This document shows positions 11,326 through 23,469 of a stretch of DNA of 64,000 nucleotides, piece by piece. Origin of the DNA: Ancistrus triradiatus (Eukaryota > Chordata > Actinopteri > Siluriformes > Loricariidae); assembly GCA_025084515.1 (NCBI GenBank), contig JAJAGP010000016.1, positions 1,253,877 through 1,317,876 on the forward strand, written 5' to 3'. Position 1 is the stretch's first letter. Every line of letters starts with the position of its first letter. Both the position numbers and the translations under genes were made by a program. The notes under the pieces are model-generated. The model had not been told where the DNA came from. It was given only the letters and a program-made list of their open reading frames with translations, and did no database searches.

Positions 11326-11884
11326 TTCAACCCATTAAACTTTGTTCTAGTAGATCTGTAATTGGAAGGAAGAAATGTGGGCTCCCTTTGCTTCACCAGA
11401 GCCCTTCACATTGAGTCATTTGTCCAGCTGCTTGGTAGCAGGAGAACAAAAAGGCTTATGTACCAGCTGGAGATGGCACATACTTATTCACATCTCCTTT
11501 ACAAGCTCTCAGTGCACATAGACACAGAGTACTCTGTAAGTGAATTTGGCATCAGTCCCATGGGGTGACCCCTTTCTGCAGTGCTTTAGCACCATACTTC
11601 TGATGTCATTTTTCTCCTCTCAGATCAGTGAACTGTTCTCAGACTTGCTGTAGCCTTTCTACGTTTTATGTTTAGTATATTGCACAACTGTAATAAATGA
11701 CAAATGTAAATGATAAAATTGTAGTACTTTTGATCTTGTTTGAAAGTGAACTAAGCCATTTTCCACAGACTTTTTAGGATGAGGGGGGGGGGGTAGAGAC
11801 CCTCGACTGTTGCCCAGTATTATCGACTGATACTTGGGCTCTGCTGTAGTATCAAATATTTGCAGGACAAATACTATAGAGTAG
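11087..11884. other. unassigned; (AT)n and poly-G runs
   Basis: An (AT)n run at about 11290-11318 followed by poly-T, and an 11-base G run near 11780. Otherwise nothing recognised. Confidence 0.5.
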
Positions 11885-12235
11885 GGCTGTGCAATATGAC
11901 AGTATTTTTCTATATATATTGTTTAATATTATTCTCTATCATCTATTTCGTTGTGTTGCAAAATACAAGCTGTACAGCAGCCTCTTTGTTATTTGGGTAA
12001 CGCTTTAAGGCGACACAAACAAACATGGAGGAGAGCGAATGGATTGCAGAACGGGGTCATTTCGAACAGGATGGACCAGCGAGCACAAAACGAGCAGCTC
12101 GTGCCTAAAATAGGAGCTTCTAAAACATGGACACGATCAAAAAAGCATATTTTTACGCTATGGCACAGACCAGTTCTCATGATGGACTCAAACATAACTA
12201 ACCCCTTTACCACAATTGCAAAAATCATGTGTTTA
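11885..12235 (+). mobile_element. hAT-like element 5' fragment
   Basis: Starts tagggctgtgcaatatga, a typical hAT-type terminus, and then reaches an ATG (12025) that opens MEESEWIAERGHFEQDGP before stops. The layout of short terminal repeat, untranslated leader and transposase N-terminus is that of a hAT 5' end. The rest of the element is absent, and another terminus-like sequence abuts at 12236. Confidence 0.45.
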
Positions 12236-12320
12236 GAGATGCACCGATCAATCAGCCAGTGAGTGGAATTTTTAGCATGTCCAGCCATTACTGGTGGTCA
12301 GGGCAGTCTCATGTAACCGA
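12236..12320 (+). mobile_element. hAT-like terminus fragment
   Basis: gagatgcaccgatcaatcag resembles the tagggatgcaccga terminus of the elements at 16803 and 33111. One end only. Confidence 0.45.
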
Positions 12321-12414
12321 TTCTGTGCCGGTCACATTTGTCTTGTGAAGCTACTACAGTGACAGCAGAACCAACACAGCCATACATAAACAGCACAGTG
12401 CTTGGGACTGTGGT

Positions 12415-12599
12415 AGCCTAGCGGTTAAGGTACTGGACTCTGGCCCATAAGGTCCAGGGTTCAAATCCCACTTCTGCCAAGCTGTCACTGTTGGGTCCTT
12501 GAGCAAGACCCTTAACCCACAATTGCTTGGATTGTAAGACTGTACTAATTGTAAGTCGCTCTGGATAAGGGCGTCTGCTAAATGCTGTAAATGTAAATG
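12415..12599 (+). repeat. V-SINE copy
   Basis: Full-length plus-strand copy with good A box (tagcctagcggttaagg), B box (gggttcaaatcccac) and tail. Confidence 0.92.
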
Positions 12600-14054
12600 C
12601 TTTAAGTAACTTTAATTCACAATTCAGTTCATGTGTAGCCTACAGAGCTCTAAGCACCACTCAGAAGCTTGCCAGTTTGTTTGGGACCACTGCTGATGCA
12701 TGTGTATGATAAGGAAGTGTCAGATTTCAGATATGTTTTGAGGGCTATTTGGCCAACTAAAGTGTGATACAGTCCTGCACTCTCCCATGCTAAATGAGGA
12801 ACCCAGCAGTGCCTGTCGTAGGGAGACGTGGCAGGAGTGAGGAAAAGCCATGGTAGAACACTTTGAGAACATTATTCAATAAATTGCATGGGATATTCAG
12901 TACTTTATTATAAAGTAAGCTTTGTGTTAATGATGTTGCCCAACTGTGGCTTAATATAATTGTTCTAAGCATGCTTCAGGTCAGCAATGCTATGATAAAT
13001 GCAGTATATTAAATTTCACGGTTTATGATAAATTCAACTTGCGATGAATCCCCATCGTAAATGGGGTAGTACCTGTACATGTGTGTTAGAGTAGGTGGAG
13101 CTCAAGTATTCTCCTCTGCAAATGGGGGTAATGATAAAAAGTTTGGGAACCTTTGCTTTAAGAATAGAAACCGTTTCGATCTTCAAAAACAAACCACATT
13201 GAAATGTTATGATTACTACAATAAGGGCAAACTGAATTTCTGGAGCAACTCCGGAATGTGTAGCAGACCTTTTGTCTTGAGTCAATTCATCTGAAATGCT
13301 ATATAATTAAACAACTGAAAATGGTATTTGTTAGTGGTTATACGTTATGTGTGTGTGATCAGTAATACAGGACATTGGTACTTGTACCATAAATATCAGT
13401 TTCATTTTCAAAATCACAGACTGCCAACATTAACTAATGACAACCGGACTGATTAGTAAGCGTATAGCAAATGTCATGTCTTGAGCACACGAGGGTAAAG
13501 CCTCACACTGCTTACACTGCGAGTTCACTGTCTCATAAGTTTATTACAAGTCCCACTATGAGATGATTCTCGTAAAATTAGTGAAGACTTAACGATAGGC
13601 CTGCGACTAAAGAAAATGAGAATCTGCTGCTTGAATCATCAAACTGGGAAACGTTAAATAGGTTCACTCTGTCATAAAGCATAATAAACCTGAATCTGAA
13701 CGGTGTTTGCTTGCTATTGAGCTTTCATGCCTGGAAGCCCTTTCGTGAAAAGTGAGATATCAACTGCCAAGTTACATTTGCATTTCATCATTGCAACAGC
13801 ATTTTCACATTGCAGTCCTCCTATAGGTGACCTTTAGGCGAGCCTTGTAGCAGTTGTCACACCCTGAGTAGTCGCACCCTGGCAAGGCTCAATTGTGTTG
13901 TAAGGTGTCAATGAAATGGGATTCACTCACCACGCCAAAATCTTTGCTGTCACAAAAAGAAAAAAGTTAATCCAACCACTCAATCAATCTAATCCACTCG
14001 CCTAGTAAGGCTATAGAATGTTGTCATTTAGCAGACGCTCTCATGAAGCTCTAA
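12600..14054. other. mostly unassigned; small repeat fragments
   Basis: 13015-13080 (cgatgaatccccatcgtaaa, agtacctgtaca) resembles the end of the Tigger-like repeat seen at 60990-61395. 14022-14040 (catttagcagacgctctc) is a V-SINE tail fragment. Nothing else recognised. Confidence 0.4.
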
Positions 14055-14366
14055 TTGGGCGGCTTGGTGGGTAGCTTCGCCGCCTCACAGCAAGAAGGTC
14101 CTGGGTTCAATCCCAGGGTGGAGCGGCCTGGGTCCTTTCTGTGTGGAGTCTGCATGTCCTCCCTGTGTCCACCTAGGTACTCTGGCTTCCTCCCACAGTC
14201 CAAAGACATGCATGTTAGGTTAATTGACTACACTAAGTTGGCGTTGACTTGAGTGTGAGTGACTTGTCTTGAGATAACCTTGTGTATGGATGTAACCTTG
14301 TGTGTGTCGCTGAACATGGCCACTGATGCTGAAAAGCGACGTTAAATGAATGAATAAACGTAAACA
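14055..14366 (+). repeat. tRNA-headed SINE (second family) with 14-base target duplication
   Basis: Head with A-box-like (ttggtgggtagcttcgcc) and B-box-like (gggttcaatcccag) segments, then the body shared with 63599-63919 (gtcctttctgtgtggagtct). The end is an aatgaatgaa-type tail. Perfect direct repeats of tcatgaagctctaa flank it (14041-14054 and 14367-14380), as expected for LINE-machinery retrotransposition. Confidence 0.88.
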
Positions 14367-14766
14367 TCATGAAGCTCTAAGATGACCTAAACTTGGGTAC
14401 TTTTCAAGGAAAAGCAAAAGAGGTGGGTAAACAGAGCAGGCATTTGTTTAGGTAGCGGGAGATGGCACAGCTGTCATAGGACCAAGATGGGTTATCTTGG
14501 CTCGCTTCCGTTTCGTGAACAACCTTCTAGTGACTACAACCTGAGCTCATCGACACAGGATATGGCTGACTTAAGTAACGTAACTACCGCTAATGACAAA
14601 CATCTGTGGTTGTGGCAACGTGCTGGTATTTAATATAAGGCAGGTTTGTTGAGTAAAGCAGCGTGGACTGTTGAGGATTTAACAGCCAATCATGCATAGC
14701 TCTGTGATCTGATAAGGTTATTATCCTCCTGATTAAGTGTATTAACCTACTTAACTCGTATACTAC

Positions 14767-15111
14767 TAGGGGTGGGTATTGGAAAGGACTTGACGATATG
14801 ATGCGTATCACAATACATGGGATACGATTATGTCATGATACATTGAGATACGATGCAAATTATATACGTGATATATTGCAATATTCCACATGGTTCACTG
14901 AAGATTTAAAAACAGCTGAAATACAAGTTACGGGGTACAGTCTGAGTCGTCTTAGTACACTACATCAGATTGATAATTCAGCAGACAAATGGAGTCAAAA
15001 CACTGTAATGTTGCATCTACAGGAGCAGAGATTGTAGTTTACACTCCCATTTAAAATGGGTTTTTTTTTTTTTGGGATGAAAATCGATGTAGTGTATTGC
15101 CCCCACACCCT
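14767..15111. mobile_element. hAT-like MITE
   Basis: Ends taggggtgggtattgg and (reversed) agggtgtgggggcaatac, with flanking tatactac / tatactct (6 of 8). Interior AT-rich with cgatatgat-type words, no coding capacity, poly-T near 15060. Confidence 0.6.
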
Positions 15112-15685
15112 TATACTCTGTCAGATACATTAGCTGAAAGACAGTTGTAGTGACATGAAACAGCACAGCTTGTGGTGCAGAAGGTTTAATTAAACACAAA
15201 GTAGAAAAATGTGCATTTCTCATTTAACATGCCTCAATGTATTTGTGTAAATTAGAGGAATTGATGGGTTAGAAATGCTTAGTCACCTTGTGTGTTTGAG
15301 GTGGTAGTAACTTCAGGCTCTTGCAGATGGCGTTGCACAAGGATGATCGGGCTGTAAATACCAGCGGGGTGTGTGAGGGGATTCATAGATTGAGAAGAGG
15401 TGGTACAGTGCAGTGAATGTCTTGTTCGATTTGTGGATAATGGGTTGCAAAGCATGTTTAAAGTGTTAATGACTGCCAAAAGGAGTAATTGCATTTGGAT
15501 ATGCGAAAGGCCGTGGTGCTAAAGAAGTAGCTGAATTTGCTGGTGCACCGATGCGTACAGCCTTACAGGGATACCAGCAGTGGCAAAAATCCCAGTCTAA
15601 TATTAGGTATGTTCAGTCACAGTACAGTTTTTTATTTATTTATTTTTTGTCTGGTGAGTATATTTGCACGTTGGTAAGTAGATGT
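15112..15685. other. unassigned non-coding sequence
   Basis: No repeat or motif-bearing frame recognised. Confidence 0.45.
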
Positions 15686-15806
15686 ACAGTAAGTTCGCGT
15701 TATGACGTTTACGACGCAAAACCACTTAAGTGCGAAACAAGGCTTTATACAGTAAATGGGAGATGTCGTAACTCGAGACCGTTGTAACCCGAGGACTACC
15801 TGTATA
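15686..15806 (-). mobile_element. Tigger-like MITE fragment
   Basis: Shares words, in reverse orientation, with the complete MITE at 42534-42837: ttcgcgttatgacgtt, gaaacaaggctttatacagt, aaatgggagatgtcgtaac. It ends cgaggactacctgta. One side only. Confidence 0.7.
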
Positions 15807-16404
15807 GATATCGACTATTTTTAGAAATCACTTAAACTTCAAGATTTTGACTGTTTTGGGCGTGGGCTTGGGCGGGGGTGGGGGTCTCATATCCTTGGCA
15901 TGTTAAAATCTCGCAGCCTCAGTAACATCTTTTACGTAGATTTATTATTGTTTAATTCAGTGCTGTTTCTGACTGCATGGTTGTTGTACCCATGAAAGGT
16001 CTCTGTGCTATCTACCTTGTGGTGTACACTTTGGGGTGCATCCTTTTGAGGTGATTGGACTGGTTTGTTGTGTTTCCACCGGATGTGGACCCCGCCATTC
16101 TGGTCCAATGTGGGCTGTTATTGGTTTATCTGTGTGTGTGTGTACAGGACAGTGTGACATTCTTGTGAACTCAATGTTAAGTCACGTTCTGGAGACTTTT
16201 TAATAATTTACAATCTAAAATGGTCATATCTCCCAGCCCTGTGCGCTTATGTTTAACAGCATGTGAATGTGAGTTGAGTGACCTCTAGTTGGTAGTGTGA
16301 CTATATGGAACAAAGCCTATGCAGCAGCTGCACCATTATGTCTTGCTCCATGTGCATTTAATTCCTGCATACTACTTACAAATGTTTTATGCTAAATTAT
16401 ACAA
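15807..16404. other. unassigned non-coding sequence
   Basis: A short (GT)n run near 16131; no gene or repeat recognised. Confidence 0.45.
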
Positions 16405-16587
16405 TGTGGTAGCCTAGCGGTTAAGGTACTGGACTATGGACCAGAAGGTCCTGGGTTCAAATCCCACCTCTGCCAAGCTGCCACTGTTGGGTCCTTGAGC
16501 AAGGCCCTTAACCCACAATTGTTTGGATTGTAAGACCAATTGTAAGTCACTCTGGATAAGGGTGTCTGCTAAATGCTGTAAATGTAC
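16405..16587 (+). repeat. V-SINE copy
   Basis: Full-length plus-strand copy. Short direct repeat tacaat on both sides (about 16400 and 16585) may be the target duplication. Confidence 0.92.
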
Positions 16588-16802
16588 AATACTACAAACC
16601 AAATAAGCCTTAAGAAATGCAGAGTCATAGTTCGTTTCTGTGTCTCGCACACTCGGCTCCAACTCCGCCTTTTAATCTGTGTCTTGCATTTCGTTGTGGT
16701 GTACAAATTTGGGGTTTTCTTTCATTCTGATTCCTCAGTATTTGTAAAGCTGAGGAAAATGAATAAAAGAAAACGAACGGTGAAAAATGTATTTGTTAGT
16801 TC

Positions 16803-17471
16803 TAGTGTTGCACCGATACTGTATTGGTATTGGCACCAGTACTGACGTTTACACACATTATCGGTGTTTGTAATAGAGAGCACCGATACCATGAAGAGGC
16901 TACTCATGCACATCCTCCCCTCCTCGTGGAATTATAAGGTTCTATCTGACCTTCATTCTCAAATTATATCTGACATATAGTCTTATTATATTGTTTGTGA
17001 CAAATCCTTAACATTATGTGAGGTGTTATGAATTTTGGATTCTATCTGCGGAGTCAATCTGAGAGCGCCAATCAGCGCTTCGAATACACAAGCGGACCAA
17101 TCAGATTCCTTCTTCTTTGCCATTCTGCTCACTGTGTGCGGGAAAAGGAGCGGAGAAGAGCTTTTTGACGTCCGTTGCTTTTAGATGATGTTAATTTTGC
17201 TTGTTACTGCATTGTGACTTTTTTTTTTTCACGTCTCTAAAACTCAATCAGTAAATACTATTATTTCAAACATATGTCTTATTTGGGATACAGAACACTG
17301 GTTTTACCAAAATAAAGGCACGCCAATCTATAAAAAGTGGAACGCTGTAAATGATCAGGATTTATAGGCACCGATCGAGTAGTTAAGTTAGAGTTGGTAT
17401 TGGTACTCTGTATCGGCCGATACTTGAATTTCAGGTATTGGAAGGAAAAAAGTGGCATCGGTGCATCCCTA
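16803..17471. mobile_element. non-autonomous hAT-like element with 8-base target duplication
   Basis: Left end tagtgttgcaccgata and right end (reversed) tagggatgcaccgatgcc form imperfect terminal inverted repeats. Flanks gttagttc (16795-16802) and gttaggtc (17472-17479) match at 7 of 8 bases. About 669 bases, no transposase. Its right half recurs at about 27150-27482. Confidence 0.8.
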
Positions 17472-17696
17472 GTTAGGTCCACTTGATATCTCTTGATGAA
17501 ACCAGAACAGCTGATACGTCTGGGGTTTAATATTTCCAAGTCCATGGAAATAAAATGTCTAAACCAATCAAAGGCAATGAAATTCCAGTTGCATTAATGG
17601 GGAGAACTGTAAATAAGCAAGCTGCTCATGCAGTTAGAAGGAGACTTGCTTAAATGTACATAGAGTGAACTGCTCTGGAAGATTAAAACACTTAAG

Positions 17697-17697
<1 letters not shown>

Positions 17698-17738
<41 letters not shown>

Positions 17739-18025
17739 CAATGATAATAATAAGTTTAATTTACCTTTCACAGCACCTAAGGACGCTTGACAATTTCAAG
17801 ATAGACAGTAGACAAACAACAATTCAAAACAAGCAAACACATCAAACATTAGATGAAGACGAAAACAAAAGTTTTCAGAAGAGATTTAAATTGTGGAAGG
17901 GTAGATGCAGACCAAACAGATGCTGGAAGAGAGTTCCAAAGGATGGGAGCTGCCACAGCAAAGGATCTCCCACCCATAGAGGAAAGCCAGGGACAGAGAG
18001 AAGGTTGAAGAAGAAATACATTTCA
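17698..18025 (-). pseudogene. L2/CR1-group LINE 3' end (reverse transcriptase C-terminal tail)
   Basis: On the minus strand a frame reads MGGRSFAVAAPILWNSLP, then STLPQFKSLLKTFVF, then a stop and a short 3' tail. The tail ends in an (ATT)n tract, seen as (AAT)n on the plus strand at 17698-17740. This is the conserved thumb/C-terminal part of fish L2/CR1-type reverse transcriptases. The 5' part, including the catalytic YADD, is absent, as in typical 5'-truncated insertions. Confidence 0.8.
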
Positions 18026-18027
18026 GA

Positions 18028-18145
<118 letters not shown>

Positions 18146-19872
18146 AGTAATTTTCATCAAATGAATTCTTGATGGGGTTAGGAACACCATTCATTTAACT
18201 CAAATAAGGAGGTGTTGGGGCAAGTATAGCGTACATATCTCGTACAAAGATATGCCCTTGGCTGAACTACAGCCTTGGATTCTTACATTAATGGAGTAAT
18301 TGTGTAAAAGAATCAGTAAAGTAAGAATTTAAGTGTTTACATTACTATTGGTATGAAATGCGTAGAAAGCCACAAGTGCAGTTCCAGGTGTAAATCATGT
18401 AAGGACAGGAGGTTGGGTAATGTTTGCCTAACCAGGGTTATTTTCTAAGAGACTGACAGTTCCCATTTAATGCTGACCTTAAACTAGACTTTAGATCTAA
18501 AACAGACCAGTGATCTCTGTTGACTGAGAAATGCTCTCAAAGAAAAAGTCATCCTTTATTCAGCATGAATGTTATTGCCGTAACGTGAGTGTAGTGTAGT
18601 GTAGTACTGTGATCGTCCAAAATGTCACAATATAAACTTTTGTCTGTAGCGCCCATTTGTTTTGCATCTGGACTGATGAGCTGTCTGGAAAGCTGTTATC
18701 AGCTTTTGCAGGGCAAGTAATGTTTGTAATAAAATTTATGATGGTCCTCTAACATGATGGAAGACTACTATCTGAATGTTTAACGCTTTTATTGCTCTTT
18801 ACAGTGTGTCAGGATTGCAAATGAAAAAATGAAAACATGCTTGCAAACTTTTATTGTATCTGTTTGTGGAAACAGGTCCACAGTGTGTTCTTATGTAAAT
18901 GTTAATCCACTGGTCTTAAAGGTGGTGCATTCTTAAATTCTTAGGTGTCTAGACTGGTTTGTGCTATAGTGGTGCTGTTTCTGTGAGCAGAGGAATGCAG
19001 AGGCAGGTTCCCAGGTTGGAGCTGACACAGAGGACCAGATTGTTGGAAGGGCACATAAATATAAAGCAGACAATGAAGTTAGGGGCTTGACATGGTGGGT
19101 TGCTTCACTCTAGCTTCTTTTGTAAGTCTCCCAGGATTTCACCCCCCCTCCCTTTTTTTTTTTGGTTTTCTTTTTTTTTTTTTGGGTACAGCATGAACAG
19201 CAGCCCCACTATCATGTGACTTTTTGTCTCAACAATAGGCAGTGTTTGTCATTGGTCAGTTTCTTTGAAAGTGCATTGGTCTCCTGGGTAACAAAGCATG
19301 GCGGCACCACTTCACTGCACCCCCCGCCTCTTATTGCAGGTTCTTGATAGCAGTTTTTGCTCACTCAGCTCTGTTTGTTACTTATCTCCGAGCTGGTTTA
19401 TATCCTCTCACATCCTGCAAAGTTACCCAAGGTGAGTCGACTTTTAGTTTTCAACAGGAATGTTATTTTTGTCCCATAATGGCTGGTGGATGTTTTAAGG
19501 ATTTCGTTTTACTTGCAGAGTCTTTTGAAAGAGCCTCAGTAAATTATAGCACGTTCCACATTTCTTTCACCATCATATAAATTTGAGTGTTGTTTTATTC
19601 TGAGAAATGCATGACAGCCTGGCAAATGAAATCATATGTCTGAGAACATAATGTGTACTGCAGAGGCTTTTCTTACATTTCTTGGTATAGTTTTTGCGAT
19701 TTTCTGGACTGTATTTTTTTTTTTAATTGTTGAGAGACCTAAACTTATTCCCTTACTTCTTTTGGGGATTCTACGTGATGGTGAGGTTGACTGAAGAAGG
19801 AAGGGGAGGGTGTTTGCAATTGGCAAGCGGTGGAAGATGGAAATCAACCCAAGCAAAAGCTTGTGTTTTGTA
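18146..19872. other. unassigned non-coding sequence
   Basis: T-rich runs at 19152-19184 and 19709-19720; a tgtag run near 18590-18605. No gene or repeat family recognised. Confidence 0.45.
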
Positions 19873-20060
19873 GGACTGTGGTAGCCTAGTGGTTAAGGTG
19901 CTGGACTCTGGACCAGAAGGTCTAGGGTTCAAATCCCACCTCTGCCAAGCTGCCACTGTTGGGTCCTTGAGCAAGACCTTAACCCACAATTGCTTGGATT
20001 GTAAGACTGTATCAATTGTAAGTTGCTCTGGATAAGGGCGTCAGCTAAATGCTGTAAATG
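19873..20060 (+). repeat. V-SINE copy
   Basis: Full-length plus-strand copy with intact A and B boxes. Confidence 0.92.
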
Positions 20061-20439
20061 TGTCGCTAAGCTAAGCCAGCTGTTGTGTAATGTGCTTTTT
20101 GCCTATTAGGGGTGTGCTATATTGGAAAAAAATATATATCTCAATATTTTCTGGGATTTTGTCAGTAATGATAATTGGATGATACTTTGACAGCGTCTGA
20201 AGAATTCTAAAGTAGTTTGAACCCATCTCTCTCAACCACCTGAATTGGCCACTTGTCTTTTGCAAGGTAAGTGGTGACAGCATTTATGCCTTGCCATCTG
20301 TTGCTGTTTTTGTTGTTAGACACATTTTGCAATATGATTCGTCTAAGGTTTGCTGAGTCAGTTTTTGTGCTGGTACTTTGGCTGGCTAAAACCTGTCATG
20401 GAAAGCTGACTCCAAGTTTTTCATATTCTGCACGGCGTC

Positions 20440-21291
20440 TAGAGATGGGCAATGTGACAATATTTTATTGTATTGTCATGAATTATCGTGATGGACGATG
20501 GGCTTTTCTGAGCATCTTCTGTGCTTAAAGGGCAATGAAAGACTGCATGTTTTATTATAGTGTAAGAAGTCCTGTTTAGTTGGATGAAGTGCAGCATCTT
20601 TTGAATAAAAATGACCATATATGGGAAAATATTTGAATAGTAGCTTTTACATTCAGATCACATGTATCGTGGTGAGTATCTTGAGTACCGTATTTTTCGG
20701 GCTATAAGGCGCGATATCAATGATTGACTTCTAACGGATCTATTTTCATACATAAAGCGCACCGGGTTATAAGGCGCAGTAAATGAAACAAAACTCTTAG
20801 GTTCCGTCGGAAGCTCAGTTTGGTCTTTACCTGGCGCAGGGCGTCTTCTTGCTTCCTCCACTTCCGTACCATTGATTCGTTAATGTTGAATTCTCTCACA
20901 GCTGCTCTATGTCCATGTTGTACTGCGTGACTGATGGCGTTGAGTTTGAAATCTGCTTCGAAAATGAATGAATGAATGCACGTACCCTAATGCTGAAGCA
21001 CATACCGTATTACTCCGCGATGCTGTGCACTACGGTGGCCGTGAGCTTCGTAACCTACCAAGACCATGCTAAAACATTTTGACAGATTTATGAGCGCCGT
21101 GTACCATCTACAATCGGTTCTAGGTCAGAAAGCACAACCAAGAATTAATTCATACATTAGACGCACCGCATTTTAAGGCGCACTGACGATTTTTGAGAAA
21201 ATTAAAGGATTTTAAGTGCGCCTTATGGTCCGGAAAATACGGTATATCCTTAAATTGTGATATAGTATTTTTACCATATCGTCCACCACTA
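20440..21291. mobile_element. hAT-like MITE interrupted by a pogo-like MITE
   Basis: Left arm starts tagagatgggcaatgtgac. The right arm ends accatatcgtccaccacta, its approximate inverse. The interior of the left arm (gactgcatgttttattata, gatgaagtgcagcat) matches the MITE at 30413-30719. The pogo-like element at 20688-21242 splits it. Flanking duplication is poor (4 of 8), so the borders are approximate. Confidence 0.6.
20688..21242 (-). mobile_element. pogo-like MITE, copy 1
   Basis: Terminal inverted repeats ccgtatttttcgggctataa and (reversed) ccgtattttccggaccataa, flanked by TA on both sides. It keeps a minus-strand fragment of a pogo-type helix-turn-helix: AISHAVQHGHRAAVREFN, then INESMVRKWRKQEDALRQ (about 20945-20800). 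There is no DDE catalytic domain, so it is non-autonomous. Related copies at 40273-40835 and 47497-48140. Confidence 0.85.
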
Positions 21292-23016
21292 TTGCTGTCT
21301 ATTGAGCAACACTCAGCATGCATCCGCAGTAGTCCATCCTCCCTGGCCACATGAACCAATGAATACGTTTTATTGCTCAGTAATGTCAGCTGACACATCA
21401 CTACAACAACAATTAAGATATCATTGTAGACTATACATATCGCACACCCATACTGCATATGTGTGGGCATTTATGATAATCATCAAACTTGTCTTTTCCA
21501 TTGGCTTATTAACATTTAGTGAAAAACAGTAGGGTGCCACAGCACTGATTCCTCCCACATTCCAAAGACGTGTATCAGGTATCTCTTTAATGTTCCTGAG
21601 TGAATGAGCAGCTGAGTATCAACCTTTCTAGTGTTGGACCCTGCCTTGTGCCCTGTGGAATAAGTTCACATGAAAATGAGTGTATGAACGTTGACACGTT
21701 GGGTATCATCTGCGAGCACGATCAGCTGTGTGCAAGACACAATGCAGCAGTTGTTATGAAGTGCATTGTGGAGTCTGCTTTCTCTGCTTATCAGTGGAAG
21801 AATGCATGTGACTTCTTAACTGTTTAAGGGTCCTACATTTGCAAGTTGTGTTGGGCAAAGAAATGCAGAAAAGTAACACTTAATGCTTATTTTACCTCAA
21901 AAAAATAACGTTGTCGTGAAATTTCTTTGGGATTCCAAGCACTTTTGGAATGTTATGGTGTGTGCTTGTATTGTTTATCACACACAACAGTATATAAAGG
22001 ATTAAAGAGTTCTTAAATGAAACGCCCTCCATTTAGGCAGGTGATTAACTAATGGTTTTCCCATGTGCACTATACTTGCACATACTTGTATGGCACAGAT
22101 TGCCAACACCACCTTCATTTTTGAATCTGTCAATTTTGCAGACTTTTCTCCTGTTTGTCTTCAAGTTGGTGTTTTGTTTTTTCTTCTTCCTCCCTTGAGA
22201 ACAGATTCTAGTCAGAATTACCTACTGTTTTTTCCCTCAACTCAGTGGTGCTTTGAGAATTTAGTACCATCCAGATGCAAGAGTCTGCCATTTTACAGGC
22301 AGATGAAACCTTGCATTGGGGGAAAACAAACAAAAAACATTTCTGTATATACAAATGGAGGCTTTACAAGATCACCGCACTATTCAGTTGCTCAGTATGT
22401 TGAGAGGACTTAAATGACTTCAAGTGCAGTGAGAGAAGGCTACATGTGACAAGCTGCATGCTGCCAGTCGATTAAAATGTCAGCCCCAGGCATAAAGCAA
22501 AACTATATTTAAGTATGCACTACATTTCCATTGAGTTTTCTGGAAATGATGAGCAGCTGTATCAGCCAGTTACATTTAATGCACACATTTGGGTTCATAC
22601 ACAACACAACACAACACACTAGAAACTCTTGTCCTTGTCTGTACCAGGTCTGTAGAAGGATTTCAGCTGTGGGCTTCATTCACACTTTACTGGCTAACAG
22701 TGAGTGTATGGAAGTACTTCTTAACTGTCCAAGATGCTAAGCTTGAATGACAATACACTTTCCTTGATCAATTCTCATTCCTTGAAATCTGTTTCAATGA
22801 TGGTGTCTGTTACCTGATGATTGCAAAAAAATGCTCAATCAGACTTGCATTTCAAGATGGTTCAAGATGGTTAACTGAAATTGTAAGCTTTTTAACCAGC
22901 AAGGCTATTGTCTGCCCAAGTTTGACTGCTTGCAAACCAGTATGGAGGACACTTTCTGTGGTAGTGATCATCTTTGCCAGCTACTTATCCAGTCTAAGAA
23001 AGTAGGAAAAATATTT
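21292..23016. other. mostly unassigned
   Basis: 21533-21580 (gattcctcccacattccaaagac) is a fragment of the second SINE family. (caaca)n-like run near 22600. The 116-codon frame at 22063-22413 has no motif and looks like chance. Confidence 0.4.
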
Positions 23017-23139
23017 CTTACATTTACTTTGACTTTGATTTCATTGCAGACAGTATAAACCCAATATATTTCCTGTTTTGTCTGGTCCGCTGCAATGGCA
23101 TTTAACAAACATTTAATGTCTGCATTTCAGACCTGCAAC

Positions 23140-23460
23140 ACATTCCAAAAAATGTTGGGACAGTAAAGCATTTACCACTTTGTAATGTTGCAGTTCCTTC
23201 TTACAACACTTGAGACGTTTTGGCACAGAGGATACCAAGCAGTTTAGTGTTTCATGTTCTATTTTGTCCCGTTCTTCTTGCAAACACATCTTTAGATGTG
23301 CAACAGTGCGGAGTTGTTGTGGTTGCGTTTTTCGTTTAAAAAATTCTACACACATACTCTACTGGGGACAGGTCAAGACTGCAGGCACGCCAGTCCAATA
23401 CACATACCCTCTTCTTCTGTAGCCATGCCTTTGGAAAAGATGTTGTCTTGAAAGCAGCTT
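23140..23460 (-). pseudogene. Tc1-like transposase, C-terminal part
   Basis: Minus-strand frame FFKRKTQPQQLRTVAHLKMC then LQEERDKIEHETLNCLVSSV then PKRLK. This matches the general C-terminal pattern of Tc1 transposases after the third catalytic acidic residue (xIKRKIxxxxPxTLxxLK, EEWDKIP, LVxSMPKRL). The catalytic SPDLNPIE segment itself is scrambled (RGYVYWTGVPAVLTCP just upstream). Separated from the rest of the gene by the LINE. Confidence 0.65.
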
Positions 23461-23469
23461 ATGTTGCTC

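Noticed and set aside
12415..12599. A/B-box-bearing segments as true tRNA genes
   Set aside because: They lack a foldable cloverleaf with paired acceptor stem and are followed by the SINE body; they are SINE heads.
22063..22413. 116-codon plus frame
   Set aside because: Composition and lack of motif fit a chance frame in T-rich sequence.
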